Assembly (NCBI GenBank): GCA_038229135.1
Contig: JBBROS010000019.1
Span: 6,932-70,931, forward strand
Direction of reading: 5' to 3'
Origin: JBBROS01 sp038229135
GTDB taxonomy: Bacteria > Pseudomonadota > Alphaproteobacteria > Acetobacterales > Acetobacteraceae
DNA length: 64,000 nt
Shown here piece after piece: positions 46,513 to 54,139 of the stretch. Every line of letters begins with the position of its first letter. Within the stretch, counting starts at the first letter, position 1. The translations under genes and the position numbers were made by a program. The notes below the pieces were generated by a model. That model was not told the DNA's origin. It searched no databases and worked only from the letters and a program-made list of their open reading frames with translations.

Positions 46513-46965
46513 ATGTCTGATGAGCTTCTTTATTCCATCCGCATCCTGATCATCCACCCAACGCTCGCGTCGGAGGAGATCACAGCTGCCCTCAACCTCC
46601 AACCGCGCATGGCGAAGACCGTCGGGCAGCCTAGGCAAACCCCAAAAGGCCAAACAATGGGGGGAGTGTGGCCGGACACGCGGTGGTCGACCTGGGAAAC
46701 TAGAAGTGGCGACCGTTACTTCTTCAAGTGTCTCGACAAGCTGCTGGACCGGTTCAGCGAGCATCGCACCTTCCTGCACAGGATCGTCGAGACGGGCGGC
46801 GAAATCAACTTTCTCGTCGAGTTGCCCGGCCAGTCGAACATCGGTGACATGCTGACTGAACGCACCGTCGCAAAGCTCGCCGATTTGAAAGGGTCGCTCG
46901 GTGCTGAGGTCTTCCCCGACGCGAACCCCATGAAGGAAGAACGCATCTGGGCTGACGATCCGTAG
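46513..46965 (+). CDS. DUF4279-like protein, candidate immunity protein 1
   Basis: A 150-residue cytoplasmic protein: MSDELLYSIRILIIHPTLAS, EITAALNLQPRMAKTVGQPR, FFKCLDKLLDRFSEHRTFLH and TVAKLADLKGSLGAEVFPDA. The YSIRI...P...EIT..LNLQP...GQPR and LDKLLDRF..H layout matches DUF4279. AAGGA stands 7 bases before ATG 46513; TTG 46507 is a weaker option. It follows the toxin-like gene by 11 bases, the classic place for an immunity gene. About 70% of residues match the second copy at 47163. That it neutralises the upstream protein is inferred from position. Confidence 0.75.
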   Translation: MSDELLYSIRILIIHPTLASEEITAALNLQPRMAKTVGQPRQTPKGQTMGGVWPDTRWSTWETRSGDRYFFKCLDKLLDRFSEHRTFLHRIVETGGEINFLVELPGQSNIGDMLTERTVAKLADLKGSLGAEVFPDANPMKEERIWADDP

Positions 46966-46972
46966 CCCAGCC

Positions 46973-47151
46973 ATGAAAACACCGCCCCAAGAATGTGATC
47001 GTCTCCGAAGCGTCCGCGATGATCGCAGGATGGCAAAGCTCAGGATAGGAATAAAGCCGGACCCATACACTTCGCGGCAGGCGACTTAATGGAAGCCGGC
47101 AAGCCATCTGGAAGAACAAACACAGAAATCGTCAGATGGCTAGCTCCGTAG
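46973..47151 (+). pseudogene. Decayed copy of the toxin C-terminal domain (orphan tip)
   Basis: From ATG 46973 one frame reads MKTPPQECDRLRSVRDDRRM, then AKLRIGIKPDPYTSRQAT and stops at 47089. A shifted frame ending at TAG 47149-47151 reads HFAAGDLMEAGKPSGRTNTE. Against the intact toxin, QEIKR...DDVRI...KPDGSWT aligns with QECDR...DDRRM...KPDPYTS in the first frame, and HNAAGAYTESGTPSGRT aligns with HFAAGDLMEAGKPSGRT in the second. So this is a toxin tip broken by a frameshift and lacking its N-terminal part, placed directly before the second DUF4279-like gene. Similarity was judged by eye. Confidence 0.65.
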
Positions 47152-47162
47152 AGGATACAAGC

Positions 47163-47615
47163 ATGTCTACTCACCTTCAGTACAGCATCCGAGTTCTGAT
47201 CATTCATCCCACGCTCACCTCGGACGAGATCAGTCGCGAACTCAACCTCCAACCTCGTAGCATAAAGTCGGTCGGGCAGCCGAGACTCGGACGCACCGGC
47301 CAATCGCTCGGCGGCGTGTGGCCCGACACGAGGTGGTCGGTATCGGAGGTCAGGAACGGTGACCGGTCTTTCTTCAAGCGCCTCGACAAGCTGCTGGACC
47401 GGTTCAGCGAGCACCGCGCTTTCCTGCGCAGGATTGCCGAGACGGGCGGCAGAACCAACTTCATCATCGACCTGCCTGGCCAGGCGAACATCGGCGACAC
47501 ACTCACCGAACGGACCGTCGCCAAGCTAGCGGACCTGAAAGGGTCGCTCGGCGTTGAGGTCTTCCCCAACGCAAACCCCGAGGAGGAGGAATACATCTGG
47601 GCTGACGATCCGTGA
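47163..47615 (+). CDS. DUF4279-like protein, candidate immunity protein 2
   Basis: A 150-residue paralogue of the protein at 46513: MSTHLQYSIRVLIIHPTLTS, EISRELNLQPRSIKSVGQPR, FFKRLDKLLDRFSEHRAFLR, ending EEEEYIWADDP (first copy: KEERIWADDP). The ATG at 47163 was chosen by alignment, with GAGGA 7 bases before it; an in-frame ATG at 47136 reads through the decayed toxin tip. The gene is intact although its toxin partner is broken, as is typical of retained orphan immunity genes. The sequence ends 84 bases before trpS. Confidence 0.75.
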   Translation: MSTHLQYSIRVLIIHPTLTSDEISRELNLQPRSIKSVGQPRLGRTGQSLGGVWPDTRWSVSEVRNGDRSFFKRLDKLLDRFSEHRAFLRRIAETGGRTNFIIDLPGQANIGDTLTERTVAKLADLKGSLGVEVFPNANPEEEEYIWADDP

Positions 47616-47699
47616 CCGGGCGGGTAACGCTGATCGTCTCTAAGACCTCGTCCCTACCCCAGCCTTGACCCCGCCCCGCCCCGCCGCGACAACCGCGCC

Positions 47700-48695
47700 A
47701 TGCAACGCATCTTCTCCGGCATCCAGCCCTCCGGCGTCCCCACCCTCGGCAACTATCTTGGTGCCGTGCGCAACTGGGTGGCTCTCCAGGCCGACCATGA
47801 GTGCCTCTATTGCGTGGTGGACCTCCACGCCATCACGCAGTGGCAGGAGCCCTCGGGCCTCGCCGACGCCACCCGTGGCATGGCCGCCGCCCTCCTGGCG
47901 TGCGGCATCGACCCTGCCGCCCACATCCTCTTCAACCAGTCCGCCGTGCCCGCCCACGCCCGGCTCGGCTGGATCTTCACCTGCGTCGCCCGCATCGGCT
48001 GGCTGAACCGCATGACGCAGTTCAAGGACAAGGCCGGCAAGGACCGCGAGGCCGTCAGCGCCGGGCTGTACATCTACCCCACCCTCATGGCCGCCGACAT
48101 CCTCGCGTACCACGCCACCCGCGTGCCCGTGGGCGACGACCAGAAGCAGCATCTCGAGCTCGCCAACGACATCGCCCAGAAGTTCAACCACGATTACGGC
48201 CAGGACTTCTTCCCCGCCATCGAGCCGCTCATCTTCGGCACCGCCGCCCGCGTCATGAGCCTCCGCGACGGCCAGAAGAAGATGAGCAAGTCCGACCCCT
48301 CGGACCAGAGCCGCATCAACCTGACGGACGACGCGGACACCATCGCCCTGAAGATCCGCCGCGCCAAAACCGACCCGGAGCCGCTTCCCAGTGAGCCCGA
48401 AGGCCTCGAGAATCGCCCCGAGGCCCGCAACCTCGTCGGCATCATGGCCGCCCTCCTGAACACGGACGCCACCGCCATCCTCCGCGACCATGGCGGCCAG
48501 GGCTTCGGCACCTTCAAGCAGGCGCTGGCCGACGTGGTGGTCGGCCACCTCGCCCCCATCGCCACCGAAACCGCCCGCCTCCTTGCGGACCCGGCGCACG
48601 TCGACACCATCCTTCGCGACGGCGCAGCCCGCGCCGCCGCCATCGCGGACCCGATCGTGGCCGAGGCGGAGCGCCTGGTCGGCTTCCTGAAATGA
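47700..48695 (+). CDS. trpS: Tryptophanyl-tRNA synthetase
   Basis: A 331-residue class I synthetase. Visible: MQRIFSGIQPSGVPTLGNYLGA (HIGH-equivalent in PSGVPTLGN), YPTLMAADILAYHATRVPVGDDQKQHLEL, MSLRDGQKKMSKSDPSD (KMSKS) and DTILRDGAARA near the C-terminus. Full length for the bacterial enzyme. Normally next to murJ in relatives; here it lies behind the toxin-immunity island. The stop overlaps the SDR start by 4 bases. Confidence 0.97.
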   Translation: MQRIFSGIQPSGVPTLGNYLGAVRNWVALQADHECLYCVVDLHAITQWQEPSGLADATRGMAAALLACGIDPAAHILFNQSAVPAHARLGWIFTCVARIGWLNRMTQFKDKAGKDREAVSAGLYIYPTLMAADILAYHATRVPVGDDQKQHLELANDIAQKFNHDYGQDFFPAIEPLIFGTAARVMSLRDGQKKMSKSDPSDQSRINLTDDADTIALKIRRAKTDPEPLPSEPEGLENRPEARNLVGIMAALLNTDATAILRDHGGQGFGTFKQALADVVVGHLAPIATETARLLADPAHVDTILRDGAARAAAIADPIVAEAERLVGFLK

Positions 48696-49414
48696 GGACC
48701 CTCGTCGTTACCGGCGGCAGCCAAGGCATCGGCGCCGCCACCTGCCGCCTCGCCGCCGCCCGGGGCTGGGCCGTGTGCTTCAGCTACGGCACGAACGATG
48801 CCCCGGCTCGCGCCCTCGAGGCCGAGCTCCGCGTTGCCGGGCACGTTGCGCTCGCAGTAAAGGCGGATGCCGCGAGCGCCCCGGACACCGACCGCCTGTT
48901 CGACAGCGCCGCCACCCTCGGCCCCATCGAGGGCGTGGTCGCCAATGCCGGCATCACCGGCCCCGTCAGCCTCATCGCCGACCTGGACGAGGCCGCGCTG
49001 GACCAGCTGCTCGCCACCAACGTCCGCGGCGCCTACCTCACCGTCCGCGCCGCCTCCCGCACCATGACGGCCGGCGCCATCGTGACGGTCTCGAGCCGCG
49101 CCTCCCAGCTCGGCAGCCCGGGCGAGTGGGTCCACTACGCCGCCAGCAAGGGCTGGGTCGACACGCTCACCCTCGGCGCCGCCCGCGAGCTCGCGCCCCG
49201 CGGCATCCGCGTCAACGCCGTTCTCCCCGGCCTCATCGACACCGCCATCCACGAGAAGGCCGGCAAGCCCGATCGCGTGGCGGACATGGCCCCGAGCATC
49301 CCGCTCGGCCGCGCCGGCACGCCCGACGAGGTGGCCCGCGCCATCCTGTTCCTGCTCAGCGACGAGGCGAGCTACATCACCGGCGCCCTCCTCCCCGTCT
49401 CCGGCGGGCGCTGA
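48692..49414 (+). CDS. Short-chain dehydrogenase/reductase (SDR) family oxidoreductase
   Basis: A 240-residue classical SDR. Cofactor motif VVTGGSQGIGAATC, the NAGI motif (VVANAGITGPV), catalytic Ser and Tyr-x3-Lys in VTVSSRASQLGSPGEWVHYAASKG, and the C-terminal NAVLPGLIDT. Phe-Ser-Tyr after the second strand (VCFSYGTND) gives no clear NAD/NADP choice. The substrate is unknown. It is coupled to trpS upstream and to a PaaX-type regulator downstream through a CTGA overlap. Confidence 0.92.
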   Translation: MRTLVVTGGSQGIGAATCRLAAARGWAVCFSYGTNDAPARALEAELRVAGHVALAVKADAASAPDTDRLFDSAATLGPIEGVVANAGITGPVSLIADLDEAALDQLLATNVRGAYLTVRAASRTMTAGAIVTVSSRASQLGSPGEWVHYAASKGWVDTLTLGAARELAPRGIRVNAVLPGLIDTAIHEKAGKPDRVADMAPSIPLGRAGTPDEVARAILFLLSDEASYITGALLPVSGGR

Positions 49415-50265
49415 CCCCCCTGACCCCTTCGCACCTGCCCTGGCCCGAACTCGACCAGGTTCTCGCCCAACTCCCCTTCCGCGCCGGCTCCGTCGTCGTC
49501 ACCATCTATGGCGATGCCATCCTCCCCCGCGGCGGCTGGCTCGCGCTGTCGGACCTGTTCGCCCTCATGGCCCGGCTCGGCACCCCCGAGGGCGTGGTGC
49601 GCACCGCCCTCTCCCGCCTCGCCCGCGACGGCCTGCTCGAGGCCCGCCGCATTGGCCGCCGCAGCGCATACGGCCTCACCGACCGCGCCCAGGCCGAGTT
49701 CACCGCCGCCATCCCCCGCATCTACGGCGCCCCCGCGCCCTCATGGGACGGCGCGCTCCACCTCGCCTTCCCCACGCCCGGCGCCGACCGCACCCCGCTC
49801 GAGCACGCCGGCTTCGCCCTCCTCTCCCCCGGCGTCCTGGCCGGCACCACCCCACCGCCTCCCGGCACCTCGACCCTCCGCGCAACGGGCTCCAGCGCCG
49901 ACCTGCAAACTCTCGCCGCCCGCGCCTGGTCGTTGCCCACGCTCGCCGAGTCCTACGCAGCCTTCCACACTCTCATGGCGCCGCTCGACCCGCCGCGCCC
50001 CACCACGCCCCTCGAGGCCATCGCCGCCCGAATCGCCCTCGTCCACGCCTGGCGCCGGGTCGCGCTGAAGGACCCGGGCCTCCCCGCGCCACTCTTGCCC
50101 CCCGACTGGCCCGGCCACCCCGCCCGCACCCTCGCGCGCCGGCTCGCGGCCACGCTCACCCAAGGCGCCACGGCCTGGCTGGACGGCGCCGACGCTGGCG
50201 CAGACGCTGGCGCAGACGCAGGTGCCCGGGCCCTGCCGCCAGGCGAACTGCCGATGTTTCGTTGA
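49411..50265 (+). CDS. PaaX family transcriptional regulator
   Basis: About 284 residues. The N-terminal winged-helix part LDQVLAQLPFRAGSVVVTIYGDAILPRGGWLALSDLF, with GVVRTALSRLARDGLLEARRIGRRSAYGLTD, is the PaaX pattern (repressor of phenylacetyl-CoA catabolism and relatives). The C-terminal PaaX domain includes LPTLAESYAAFHTLMAPL and the C-terminal ELPMFR. No ATG, GTG or TTG is in frame ahead of the conserved part; CTG 49411 overlaps the SDR stop as CTGA, the position where ATGA or GTGA appears at other junctions here, so I chose it (CTG 49420 and 49435 are alternatives). Three near-identical 12-bp units (50191-50226) encode an ADAG repeat near the C-terminus. The regulated pathway is unknown; no paa genes are visible. 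Confidence 0.85.
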   Translation: MTPLTPSHLPWPELDQVLAQLPFRAGSVVVTIYGDAILPRGGWLALSDLFALMARLGTPEGVVRTALSRLARDGLLEARRIGRRSAYGLTDRAQAEFTAAIPRIYGAPAPSWDGALHLAFPTPGADRTPLEHAGFALLSPGVLAGTTPPPPGTSTLRATGSSADLQTLAARAWSLPTLAESYAAFHTLMAPLDPPRPTTPLEAIAARIALVHAWRRVALKDPGLPAPLLPPDWPGHPARTLARRLAATLTQGATAWLDGADAGADAGADAGARALPPGELPMFR

Positions 50266-50270
50266 GCGTC

Positions 50271-50359
50271 CGTCATCGCGAGCCGAAGGCGTGGCAATCC
50301 AGGGCCACACGGACCAGGCCCGTCCGCCCCTGGATCGCCACGCTTCGCTCGCGATGACG
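50271..50359. repeat. Dispersed palindromic repeat, copy 6
   Basis: CCGTCATCGCGAGCCGAAGGCGTGGCAATCCAGGGCC and the opposite arm GCCCCTGGATCGCCACGCTTCGCTCGCGATGACG: one of the best-preserved copies, 6 bases after the PaaX-family stop codon, where it may act as a terminator or mRNA-protecting hairpin. Confidence 0.88.
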
Positions 50360-50474
50360 ACCGAGGCAAGGGGCATCGAGGGGGGCCATCGAGGCGCCGA
50401 TCGATCGGGACAGGGAATGCCACGCGGCACCCCGCCCGCTTGACCCGCCAACCGGCACTTGGCACCCATGTCCC

Positions 50475-51236
50475 ATGCGCGCCCTCCCCGCCCTCCTGGC
50501 CCTCGCTGGCCTACTCAGCCTGCCCGCGCCATCGGGAGCGCAAAGCCCGGCGCCGGCCAAGCCCGCCGCCGCCGCCCCCGCTTCCCCGGCCGGCGTAGCC
50601 TCCAAACCGGCTGCCAAGCCCGCCCCCACCGTCCAGCCGAAGCCCGGCACCCCGAAGCGCCCACCCGCCAAGCCCCTGGCCAAGCCGCTGGCCAAGCCCG
50701 CGTCCAAGGCAGCGCCCGCTGCCGCCGGCGCCGCAGCCGCTGCTGCCGCGGCAGCCGCCGCCCCAAAAGAGCCCGAAAAACCCGCCGAGCCCACCAAGGG
50801 CAGCAACACAGGCGCCCCCCTCCCCCGCTTCGCGACCCTCCGCTCCGACGAGGTCAATTTCCGCGCCGGCCCCGGCACCCGCTACCCCATCGAATGGGTC
50901 TACAAGCGCCGCGACCTCCCTGTGGTGATCGAGCGCGAGTTCGAGATCTGGCGCCTCGTGCGAGACCAGGAGGGTGTGAAGGGCTGGGTCCACCAGGCCA
51001 CCCTCGCCCCCCGCCGCACCGGCATCGTGGTGGCCACGCCGGGCCGCGACCCCACGCTCCGGGCCGACGCGCGCGACGACGCCACCCCTGTCGCCCGCCT
51101 CCGCCCCGGCGTCATCGTCCGCCTCCGCTCCTGCGAGGCAACGAACGACTGGTGCCAGGCCCAGGTCCAGGACTACCGTGGCTGGGTCCGCCGCGCCGAC
51201 ATCTGGGGCACCTTCCCGAACGAGGCCATCCAATGA
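50475..51236 (+). CDS. Exported protein with two bacterial SH3-like domains
   Basis: A 253-residue protein: signal peptide MRALPALLALAGLLSLPAPSGA, a long Ala/Pro/Lys-rich linker (residues about 25-110, with KPLAKPLAKPASKAAP and an 11-Ala run), then SH3 domain 1 (RFATLRSDEVNFRAGPGTRYPIEWVYKRRDLPVVIE ... WRLVRDQEGVKGWVH) and SH3 domain 2 (PGRDPTLRADARDDATPVARLRPGVIVRLRSC ... WVRRADIWG). SH3b proteins of this form bind cell-wall or envelope partners in the periplasm. The stop overlaps the first nitrile hydratase-type gene by 4 bases, but a functional link is unlikely. Confidence 0.87.
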   Translation: MRALPALLALAGLLSLPAPSGAQSPAPAKPAAAAPASPAGVASKPAAKPAPTVQPKPGTPKRPPAKPLAKPLAKPASKAAPAAAGAAAAAAAAAAAPKEPEKPAEPTKGSNTGAPLPRFATLRSDEVNFRAGPGTRYPIEWVYKRRDLPVVIEREFEIWRLVRDQEGVKGWVHQATLAPRRTGIVVATPGRDPTLRADARDDATPVARLRPGVIVRLRSCEATNDWCQAQVQDYRGWVRRADIWGTFPNEAIQ

Positions 51237-51544
51237 CAGCCGAACCTGCCGACACCCCCGGCCGCGCCCACCACGACATGGGCGGCGCTCCTCGTTTCCT
51301 CTGCGAGCCCGTCGACACCTCGCCCCACGCCCTCACCGCCTTCGACCGCGAGGTGGACGCCATCCGCGGCATCCTCGGCGCCAAGGGCGTCATGAGCGTG
51401 GATGAGCTCCGCCGGGGCATCGAGGCCATCCCGGAGGAGACCTATCTCCGCCTCGGCTACTACCAGAAATGGATCCGCTCCATCGCCGACAACCTGGTCG
51501 CCCGCGGCGTCGTCACCCAAGCCGAGCTGGAGGCGCTGCTGTGA
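51233..51544 (+). CDS. Nitrile hydratase/thiocyanate hydrolase family, beta-subunit N-terminal half
   Basis: A 103-residue protein corresponding to the N-terminal half of nitrile hydratase beta. AHHDMGGAPRFLCEPVD, PHALTAFDREVDAIRGIL, MSVDELRRGIEAIPEETYLRLGYYQKWIRSIADNLVARGV is the characteristic helical pattern (YYxKWxxSI). Coupled through GTGA to the next gene. The order beta-N, beta-C, alpha matches thiocyanate hydrolase (scnB-scnA-scnC), but the subunit lengths (103, 96, 193) are closer to three-subunit toyocamycin nitrile hydratase. The substrate remains open. Confidence 0.85.
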   Translation: MTAEPADTPGRAHHDMGGAPRFLCEPVDTSPHALTAFDREVDAIRGILGAKGVMSVDELRRGIEAIPEETYLRLGYYQKWIRSIADNLVARGVVTQAELEALL

Positions 51545-51831
51545 TCGCTGCCGGCACCCCCGTGCGTGTCCGCGACGCCTGGCCCGAGCGGGACGGCCCC
51601 TGCCACATCCGCACGCCCCACTACCTCCGTGGCCGCCCCGGCACGGTCGTCCGCCACCTCGGCCGCTTCAAGAACCCCGAGGACCTCGCCTTCGCCCGGC
51701 CGGCGCCCCTGCTCGACCTCTATCACGTCGCCTTCCGCCCCACGGACATCTGGCCCGACGCCCCCACCCACACCGCGTCGGACGAGATCGTGGTCGAACT
51801 CTTCGAACCCTGGCTGGAGCCCGCCCCATGA
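51541..51831 (+). CDS. Nitrile hydratase/thiocyanate hydrolase family, beta-subunit C-terminal half (SH3-like)
   Basis: A 96-residue protein matching the C-terminal beta-barrel of nitrile hydratase beta: GTPVRVRDAWPERDGPCHIRTPHYLRGRPGTVVRHLG (TPxYxRGxxGxVxxxxG is a hallmark) and LYHVAFRPTDIWPDA...DEIVVELFEPWLEP. Starts at GTG 51541 overlapping the preceding stop; its own stop overlaps the next ATG. Usually the two beta halves are one chain; here they are separate genes. Confidence 0.88.
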   Translation: MIAAGTPVRVRDAWPERDGPCHIRTPHYLRGRPGTVVRHLGRFKNPEDLAFARPAPLLDLYHVAFRPTDIWPDAPTHTASDEIVVELFEPWLEPAP

Positions 51832-52409
51832 ACGTGCTGGATGCCCCCTCGGACCGCCTGCTCGAGGCCGTCCGCACCCTGCTGCACCAGAAGGGCATCG
51901 CCACCCCGGAGGAGATCGCCGCCCGGATCGAACACACGGACCGCGCGAGCCCCGCCCAGGGCGCCCGCCTGGTCGCTCGAGCCTGGACCGACCCGGCCTT
52001 CCGCACCCGCCTCCTGGCCGACGGCGCCCAGGCCGCCGAGGAGATGGGCATCGCCATGCGCGGCCTGCCCCCGCTCGGCGTGCTCGAGAACGAGCCGGGG
52101 CTGCACCACCTCGTCGTCTGCACCCTCTGCAGCTGCTACCCGCGCGCCGTCCTCGGCTACCCGCCCTTCTGGTTCAAATCCCCCGCCTACCGCGCCCGCG
52201 CCGTCCGCGACCCGGCGGGCGTGCTCGCGGAATGGCACACGACGCTCCCGGAGGGCACCCGCATCCGCGTGGTGGACAGCACCGCCGACTACCGCTGGAT
52301 GGTCCTGCCCGAACGCCCGCCCGGCACCGAAGGATGGGACGCCGAGCGCCTCGCCACGATCGGCCGCGAAGGCGACATGATCGGCGTCACCGTCCCGAAG
52401 GCCGCGTAG
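51828..52409 (+). CDS. Nitrile hydratase/thiocyanate hydrolase family, metal-binding alpha subunit (cobalt-type)
   Basis: A 193-residue protein. The metal-claw motif VCTLCSCYPRAVLGYPPFWFKSPAYRARAVRDP contains CTLCSC, the form typical of the cobalt enzymes (iron enzymes usually have CSLCSC). The two last cysteines would be oxidised to sulfinate/sulfenate. TRIRVVDSTADYRWMVLPERPPGTEGW is the conserved C-terminal part. Converts a nitrile to an amide, or thiocyanate to carbonyl sulfide, together with the two beta-half proteins. No downstream amidase or dedicated cobalt transporter is in the window. Confidence 0.9.
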   Translation: MNVLDAPSDRLLEAVRTLLHQKGIATPEEIAARIEHTDRASPAQGARLVARAWTDPAFRTRLLADGAQAAEEMGIAMRGLPPLGVLENEPGLHHLVVCTLCSCYPRAVLGYPPFWFKSPAYRARAVRDPAGVLAEWHTTLPEGTRIRVVDSTADYRWMVLPERPPGTEGWDAERLATIGREGDMIGVTVPKAA

Positions 52410-52426
52410 GGTGGGTGAAACCCACC
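52410..52426 (+). terminator. Short hairpin after the nitrile hydratase alpha gene
   Basis: GGTGGGT (52410-52416), loop GAA, ACCCACC (52420-52426): a perfect 7-base stem directly after the stop codon. No T-run, so either a weak terminator or a small dispersed hairpin repeat. Confidence 0.5.
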
Positions 52427-52448
52427 ATGGTCCCGCCCCAAGACACCC

Positions 52449-53084
52449 TTGAGCGCCACCCTCGGCATCGTCGTCGGCCTGGAGGCCGAGGCCCGCATCG
52501 CCCGCCGCTGGACCCGCCATGTCGCCATCGGCGGTGGCGGCGCAGCCGGCGCCACGCGCGCCGCTGACACCCTGGCCCCCCACGTCACCGCCCTCCTCAG
52601 CTTCGGCCTCGCCGGCGCCCTCGACTCCGCCCTCCGCGCCGGCGACCTCGTCATCCCCGCCACCATCCTCGACGGCCCCGAGTCCTGGACCGCCGACCCC
52701 GCCCTCACGGCCCGGCTCGGCGGCCCCACCCACGCCACCATGCTCGGCGGCGGCACCATCCTCGCCACCGCCTGGGATAAAGCCGCGGCCCAGGCCCGCA
52801 CCGGCGCCACCGCCATCGACCTCGAATCCGCCGCCGTCGCCCGCGCGGCCGCGCGCCATGGCCTGCCCTTCGCCGTGCTCCGCGCCATCGCCGACCCGGC
52901 CCACCGTAGCCTTCCCCGCGCCGCGCTGGTCGCGCTCGACCCGCAGGGCCGCGTCGGCCTCCTCCGCGTGCTCACCGCGGCCCTCGCCGAGCCGCGCACC
53001 TGGCCCGCGCTCATCGCCCTCGGCCGCGACGCCGCCCACGCCCGCGCAACCCTCCTCCGCCGCACGAAGGACCCCCTCGCATGA
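52449..53084 (+). CDS. hpnG: Hopanoid-associated nucleoside phosphorylase HpnG
   Basis: A 211-residue protein of the nucleoside phosphorylase superfamily: LGIVVGLEAEARIARRW, LLSFGLAGALDSALRAGDLVIP, and AIDLESAAVARAAARHGLPFAVLRAIADPA (substrate Glu and Asp regions). This is the HpnG pattern, the enzyme that removes adenine from adenosylhopane made by HpnH. The start is TTG 52449 (SATLGIVVG) since no ATG is close. The stop overlaps the agmatinase ATG by 4 bases. hpnH lies 4.5 kb away on the other strand rather than next to it. Confidence 0.9.
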   Translation: MSATLGIVVGLEAEARIARRWTRHVAIGGGGAAGATRAADTLAPHVTALLSFGLAGALDSALRAGDLVIPATILDGPESWTADPALTARLGGPTHATMLGGGTILATAWDKAAAQARTGATAIDLESAAVARAAARHGLPFAVLRAIADPAHRSLPRAALVALDPQGRVGLLRVLTAALAEPRTWPALIALGRDAAHARATLLRRTKDPLA

Positions 53085-54067
53085 CCCAGCTCAAGCCCGC
53101 CGCGCACTACCCCGCCATGAACGACCCGCAGGCCCAGCCGCGCTACGTCGGCATCCCCAGCTTCTTCCGCACGCCCATCGCAGCCTCCCTCGAGGACGTC
53201 GACATCGGCATCATCGGCGTCCCCTTCGACGGCGGCGTCACCAACCGCCCCGGCACCCGCCACGGCCCCCGCGAGATCCGCAACCAGTCCAGCCTCATCC
53301 GCCCGCACAACCCGCCAACCCTCCAATCCCCCTTCGCCACCCACCGCGTGCGGGACCTCGGGGATTGCTGGATCGAGCGCCCCTACGAGCTCCGCGGCGC
53401 GCTCGAGGAGATCGAGGCCTTCTACCGCACCGTCGTGGCGGCCGGTATCGCCCCGCTGACGGTCGGCGGCGACCACTCCATCGCCTGGCCCATCCTCCGC
53501 GCCGTCGCCGCCAAGGTCGGGCAACCCCTCGGCATGGTCCACATCGACGCGCATGGCGACACCGGAGACGACTACATGGGATCGCGCGTCCACCACGGCG
53601 CCCCGTTCCGCCGGGCCGTGGAGGACGGCCTGCTGGACCCCACGCGCGTCATCCAGATCGGCCTCCGCGGCACCAGCACCACGCCGGGCGGCATGTGGGC
53701 CTACAGCACCCAGTCCGGCATGCGCGTGATGCCCATCGAGGAGCTGCACGACCAGGGCTGGCGCTACGCCGTGGAAGAGGCCCGCCGGGTGGCCGGCACC
53801 GGCCCCACCTATCTCAGCTTCGACATCGACAGCCTGGACCCGGCCTTCGCCCCCGGCACCGGCACCCCCGAGGCCGGCGGCCTCACCTCGCTCGAGGCGC
53901 TCCGCATCGTCCGCGGCCTCCGCGGCCTGGACATCGTCGCCGCCGACCTCGTCGAGGTCAGCCCCCCCTTCGACGTCGGCGGCATAACCACGCTCAACGC
54001 CGCCGCGATCCTGTTCGAGATCCTGTGCGTGATGACCGCCTCCCCGTCGCTCGAACGCCCAGGCTGA
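53081..54067 (+). CDS. speB: Agmatinase / arginase-family ureohydrolase
   Basis: A 328-residue ureohydrolase. Metal-binding motifs are GGDHSIAWP, HIDAHGDTGD (DAHxD) and SFDIDSLDPAFAPGTGTPEAGG (DxDxxDP), all complete for the two-manganese centre. GVPFDGGVTNRPGTRHGPREIR is the family N-terminal loop. Cleaves agmatine to putrescine and urea, or a related guanidino compound; SpeB-like guanidinobutyrases have the same motifs. It is coupled to hpnG by ATGA although there is no obvious link to hopanoids. Confidence 0.92.
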   Translation: MTQLKPAAHYPAMNDPQAQPRYVGIPSFFRTPIAASLEDVDIGIIGVPFDGGVTNRPGTRHGPREIRNQSSLIRPHNPPTLQSPFATHRVRDLGDCWIERPYELRGALEEIEAFYRTVVAAGIAPLTVGGDHSIAWPILRAVAAKVGQPLGMVHIDAHGDTGDDYMGSRVHHGAPFRRAVEDGLLDPTRVIQIGLRGTSTTPGGMWAYSTQSGMRVMPIEELHDQGWRYAVEEARRVAGTGPTYLSFDIDSLDPAFAPGTGTPEAGGLTSLEALRIVRGLRGLDIVAADLVEVSPPFDVGGITTLNAAAILFEILCVMTASPSLERPG

Positions 54068-54139
54068 CGCCGGCAGGAGTGCCCACGGCGGGGTTCGAAG
54101 CTCGGCCCCGGTGCGCAACGCCCTGGGGATCGAGAGGAA

